Positions 5,593 through 7,867 of a stretch of DNA of 7,867 nucleotides are shown one piece after another; position 1 is the stretch's first letter; each line of letters begins with the position of its first letter. Source of the DNA: an uncultured Kouleothrix sp. (GTDB lineage Bacteria > Chloroflexota > Chloroflexia > Chloroflexales > Roseiflexaceae); contig CALLYN010000233.1 in assembly GCA_937858455.1 (NCBI GenBank), positions 1 to 7,867 of the forward strand, written 5' to 3'. The notes below the pieces were generated by a model. The model had not been told where the DNA came from, ran no database searches, and saw only the letters and a list, made by a program, of their open reading frames with translations. Position numbers and translations under genes: made by a program.

Positions 5593-5656
5593 CTTCGTCG
5601 CTCCAAACCGCACTCCCCTATGGAATTAAGTACTGCTCTGCCGAAGTGCGTATGTC
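5583..5656. repeat. MITE-like repeat, copy C (degenerate, shortened)
   Basis: Carries AGTACTGCTCTGCCGAAG (5629-5646), one mismatch from the shared block of copies A and B, followed directly by TGCGTATGTC (5647-5656), a decayed form of the GCGTAAGTC end. The block is joined to the end with about 14 bp missing relative to copies A and B. The upstream part (AAGGACTTCG... CTCC) matches copy B. It fills almost the whole gap between the two permease genes and ends 2 nt before the first permease's stop codon. Confidence 0.45.
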
Positions 5657-5657
5657 A

Positions 5658-6554
5658 TTAGTCTTTCGGCCTCAGCAGGAAGAGCTGCAGCATCACGATC
5701 GCCAGCACCACGAGCAGCAGGCAGGTCGCCAGCGCCGCAGCGACGCCGAGGTCGCCATAGACGAAGCCGCGCCGGTAGGCCTCGTACATCACCATGGTAG
5801 TCGAGAGCTCCGGCCCGCCGCGGGTCAGCAGCTGGATGGGCGCGAAAAGCGAGAAGTTGATGATTGTGTCGGTGATCAGCACAAAGGCGGTGGTTCGCCG
5901 CAGCAGGGGCAGAGTTATGTGCCAGAAGCACTGGAGCTTGGTGGCGCCGTCGATCTGGGCGGCCTCGTAGAGCTGTGCGGAGATGTTCTGGAGCCCCGCC
6001 AGGAAGAAGATCGTCCAGTACGGCACGCCCACCCATGTCACGATCGCGACGATCGTCCAGAGCGCCTGGTTCGGCGAGCCGAGGAATGGCTGCTGCGGCA
6101 GGCCAAGCGTGGCCAGCAGGCCGTTGACCATGCCGTAGTTGCGGTCGAAGGCCAGGCCGAGCGACAGCGCCGTCACCGTCATTGAGAGCGCGACCGGGAT
6201 CAGGTAGATGGTGCGGAAGGTGGCGATGCCTCGCAGCTTCTGGTTGGCGAGCAGGCCCAGCAGCAGCGCCAGGCCGGTCTGGAGCGGGTTAACTACGATG
6301 CTGAACAGAACGGTGTTGGTGAGGGCTCGGGCGAAAACTTCTTCGCGGAAGAGCCGGGCGAAGTTGGCCAGGCCCACGAACTGCTGGCCGCCGTTGAGGC
6401 TCAGGCCGTTGCTGTAGAAGCTCTCGCGCAGCCCGCTGATAATCGGGATGTAGCGGAAGATGATCAGCAGCACCAGCGCCGGCAGCAAGAACAGGTACGG
6501 TGTGACCTGTGTACGACGCACACGCTGCGGCGACACCTGCGTGCGGTGCACCAT
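5658..6554 (-). CDS. CUT1-type ABC transporter permease (MalF/UgpA-like)
   Basis: A 298-residue inner-membrane permease, first of the pair. Hydrophobic segments lie at about 18-36, 80-104, 112-134, 166-188, 222-244 and 270-293. The F-V-G-L-A-N-F-A-R-L-F stretch (59-69) in the first outer loop is typical of this partner. The EAA loop is Y196-E-A-A-Q-I-D-G-A to P216. AGGAGG 6 nt upstream of the ATG fixes the start. The N-terminus carries a ten-residue near-duplication: R-T-Q-V-S-P (4-9) and R-T-Q-V-T-P (14-19), just before the first helix. Directly upstream comes the binding protein gene, across a 63-nt gap with a strong hairpin. Confidence 0.94.
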   Translation of the reverse strand: MVHRTQVSPQRVRRTQVTPYLFLLPALVLLIIFRYIPIISGLRESFYSNGLSLNGGQQFVGLANFARLFREEVFARALTNTVLFSIVVNPLQTGLALLLGLLANQKLRGIATFRTIYLIPVALSMTVTALSLGLAFDRNYGMVNGLLATLGLPQQPFLGSPNQALWTIVAIVTWVGVPYWTIFFLAGLQNISAQLYEAAQIDGATKLQCFWHITLPLLRRTTAFVLITDTIINFSLFAPIQLLTRGGPELSTTMVMYEAYRRGFVYGDLGVAAALATCLLLVVLAIVMLQLFLLRPKD

Positions 6555-6576
6555 CGTCGGCCTCCTTTCATGCCTG

Positions 6577-6604
6577 GCGGGGCGCCGCCAGGGCGGCGCC
6601 CCGC
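6577..6604 (-). promoter_or_regulatory. Intercistronic GC-rich hairpin between binding protein and permease
   Basis: A perfect 13-bp stem (6577-6589 with 6592-6604) with a 2-nt apex lies 13 nt after the binding-protein stop codon. No U-tract follows, so it is not a full terminator. By analogy with malE-malF, where intercistronic palindromes protect the upstream mRNA from 3' decay, it probably lets the binding protein be made in excess over the permeases. That role is inferred. Confidence 0.65.
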
Positions 6605-6617
6605 AGACGACGCGCCA

Positions 6618-7867
6618 CTACTGGCGGTACTTCTGCATCTCGCCCTCGATGCGCGCAGCCGCGCTGCTCAGGGCCTCCTGCACCGCAGCGCCGTTGCGGA
6701 TGTCTTCGAAGGTATCGGAAAGGATCTCCTCGTACTCCAGAAAGCCCGGCGTAACGGCTCGCCCCGCTGCGTGCTTGCTCTCCTCGGCCGCCACGCTCCA
6801 GGCCTTGTTGGGCCAGTCTTTGTTTGACGGATCCTTGATGATCGCGTCGAGCAGCGAGCTGTGAACCGGCCAGGCGCTTGCCGCATCGCGCAGCACTTGC
6901 CCGGCCTTGGGCGAGGCCGCGAATTTGATGAACTCAAGGGTCTCCGGCACGTGTTTGCTCTTCGCGTTGACGCCGAGGTGCCAGCCGTCCGTGGGAACGA
7001 GCGCCTCGCCGCCCTTCCAGGCGGGGTGGGGCGCCGTGCGGAAGGGCACCTTCGCGCTGATAAAGCCGTTCAGGTTCCACGGCCCGGCCACCGTCATCGC
7101 CAGCTTGCCGGTGCTGAACAGGTCGTACACGCCGATCTGCCCCTGCGGCGCCACCTTCAGCTTTGTGTGCAGGTCCTGGTACCAGGTGAACGCCTTGACC
7201 CACTCCGGCGCGTCGATAATGCCCTTCACCGTGAGGCCGTCGGGGCCGATGATCTTGCCGCCGAGGCCCTGGGGCAGCGGCTGAAGCTGGTAGATGCGGT
7301 TGTACTGCTCGAACTGGAAGCCCCACACGTCCGGCACGCCGTCGCCGTTCTCATCCTTTGTGAGCTTCTTGGCCGCATCGGCGATCTGCTCCCAGGTCCA
7401 GCGCTCGTCTGCCGCAGGTGGGGTGATCCCGGCTTTCTCCAGCAGGCTCACATTGTAGTACAGCATCAGGGTCGAGTTCCAGAGCGGCACGGTCAGCAGC
7501 TTACCCTGGTAGCGGCTCGACTGGTCGAGCGCCGGCAGCCAGCTTGCGATGCTCTCCTGGCCGATCACGTCATCGAGTGGGGCGAGCCAGCCGCGCAGGC
7601 CGTAGGAGGCCATGACCGGCGCATCCACCTCTACGATGTCCAGGTTCGACGATCCGGAGCCGAGGCGCACCTGGTTCTGGGCAAACAGATCGCGGAACTC
7701 GGCGGTCTCGACCTTGATCTCGATGTTGGGGTTGGTCTCGTTGAACGCGGCGACCAGCTTGTCGGTGGCGGGGAGCTGCGAGAGCCAGGTAAGCGTGACT
7801 TTGCCGGCGGCGACGGCCGGGGCGGTGGCGGGCGGCGCGGTGGGCGCGGATGCTGCGGCCGTCGGTG
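6618..7867 (-). CDS. ABC transporter solute-binding lipoprotein, family 1 (partial, N-terminus outside window)
   Basis: 415 residues are visible; the reading frame is open to the window edge, so the start and lipoprotein signal peptide lie beyond it. The first 20 visible residues are a Pro/Ala/Thr linker, typical after the lipid-anchored Cys of such proteins. Then come the family landmarks: a first strand K-V-T-L-T-W (22-27), N-P-N-I-E-I-K-V (45-52), the L-D-I-V-E-V-D (75-81) and W-L-A-P-L-D-D (93-99) blocks, the hinge strand P-L-W-N-S-T-L-M-L-Y-Y-N (127-138), W-T-W-E-Q (156-160), G-K-L-A-M-T-V-A-G-P-W (253-263) and the C-terminal F-I-K-F-A-A-S-P-K (312-320) region. D171-E-N-G-D-G-V-P-D179 resembles a calcium-binding loop. 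It captures the solute outside the membrane for the two downstream permeases. The ligand is not directly readable; the nucleoside hydrolase in the operon points to a nucleoside or ribosyl compound. Confidence 0.93.
   Translation of the reverse strand, partial: PTAAASAPTAPPATAPAVAAGKVTLTWLSQLPATDKLVAAFNETNPNIEIKVETAEFRDLFAQNQVRLGSGSSNLDIVEVDAPVMASYGLRGWLAPLDDVIGQESIASWLPALDQSSRYQGKLLTVPLWNSTLMLYYNVSLLEKAGITPPAADERWTWEQIADAAKKLTKDENGDGVPDVWGFQFEQYNRIYQLQPLPQGLGGKIIGPDGLTVKGIIDAPEWVKAFTWYQDLHTKLKVAPQGQIGVYDLFSTGKLAMTVAGPWNLNGFISAKVPFRTAPHPAWKGGEALVPTDGWHLGVNAKSKHVPETLEFIKFAASPKAGQVLRDAASAWPVHSSLLDAIIKDPSNKDWPNKAWSVAAEESKHAAGRAVTPGFLEYEEILSDTFEDIRNGAAVQEALSSAAARIEGEMQKYRQ

Noticed and set aside
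7668..7670. GTG codon as start of the binding protein
   Set aside because: The frame stays open to the window edge, and the upstream residues include conserved first-strand sequence and a Pro/Ala/Thr linker, so the gene continues beyond 7867.
1..7867. CRISPR array, tRNA or rRNA genes, transposase, integrase
   Set aside because: No regularly spaced repeats, no cloverleaf-like segments noticed in the gaps, and no translated product with transposase or integrase motifs.

Overview
The window is GC-rich (by eye well over 60%) and bacterial. A Chloroflexota (Chloroflexia) origin is suggested by the Pro/Ala/Thr linker at the visible N-terminus of the binding protein, a DUF4386 membrane protein, a Gly-rich membrane protein with a 'WLxLR' motif, and intergenic repeats ending in GGACTTACGC-like sequence. 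This is an inference from style, not a proven placement. I count eight protein-coding genes (one cut by the window edge) and no RNA genes, CRISPR array or transposase.

Left part (72-2564, minus strand): a three-gene cluster read from right to left: a DUF4386 membrane protein, an atypical NAD(P)-binding SDR-type protein and a small Gly-rich membrane protein. The gaps are 56 and 14 nt. A good sigma-70-type promoter (TGGACA, 17 nt, TATAGT) precedes it. Two copies of a 14-bp palindrome, AGAGCA-NN-TACTCT, sit in the promoter spacer and at the predicted transcription start, as expected for a repressor operator pair. A hairpin occupies the 5' leader.

Middle (2565-3385): a MITE-like repeat with 12-bp inverted ends and an internal perfect 16-bp hairpin is followed by a terminator-like structure that works only on the minus strand. 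Next comes an extended -10 promoter and a plus-strand DUF1801 gene.

Right part (3386-7867, minus strand): a sugar-type (CUT1) ABC importer operon, read right to left: solute-binding lipoprotein (N-terminus outside the window), two permeases, then a nucleoside hydrolase. No ATPase is present, so a shared ATPase encoded elsewhere is implied. The natural reading is uptake of a nucleoside or related ribosyl compound and its hydrolysis to base plus sugar. A GC-rich hairpin lies between binding protein and first permease, and degenerate copies of the short repeat lie in the other two gaps.

The gene content is mostly ordinary. The most interesting signals are regulatory and repetitive: the tandem operator, the repeat family present three times in about 3 kb, and the lack of a visible terminator behind the nucleoside hydrolase operon, so that its transcript may run antisense through the DUF1801 gene to the terminator at 2751-2794.
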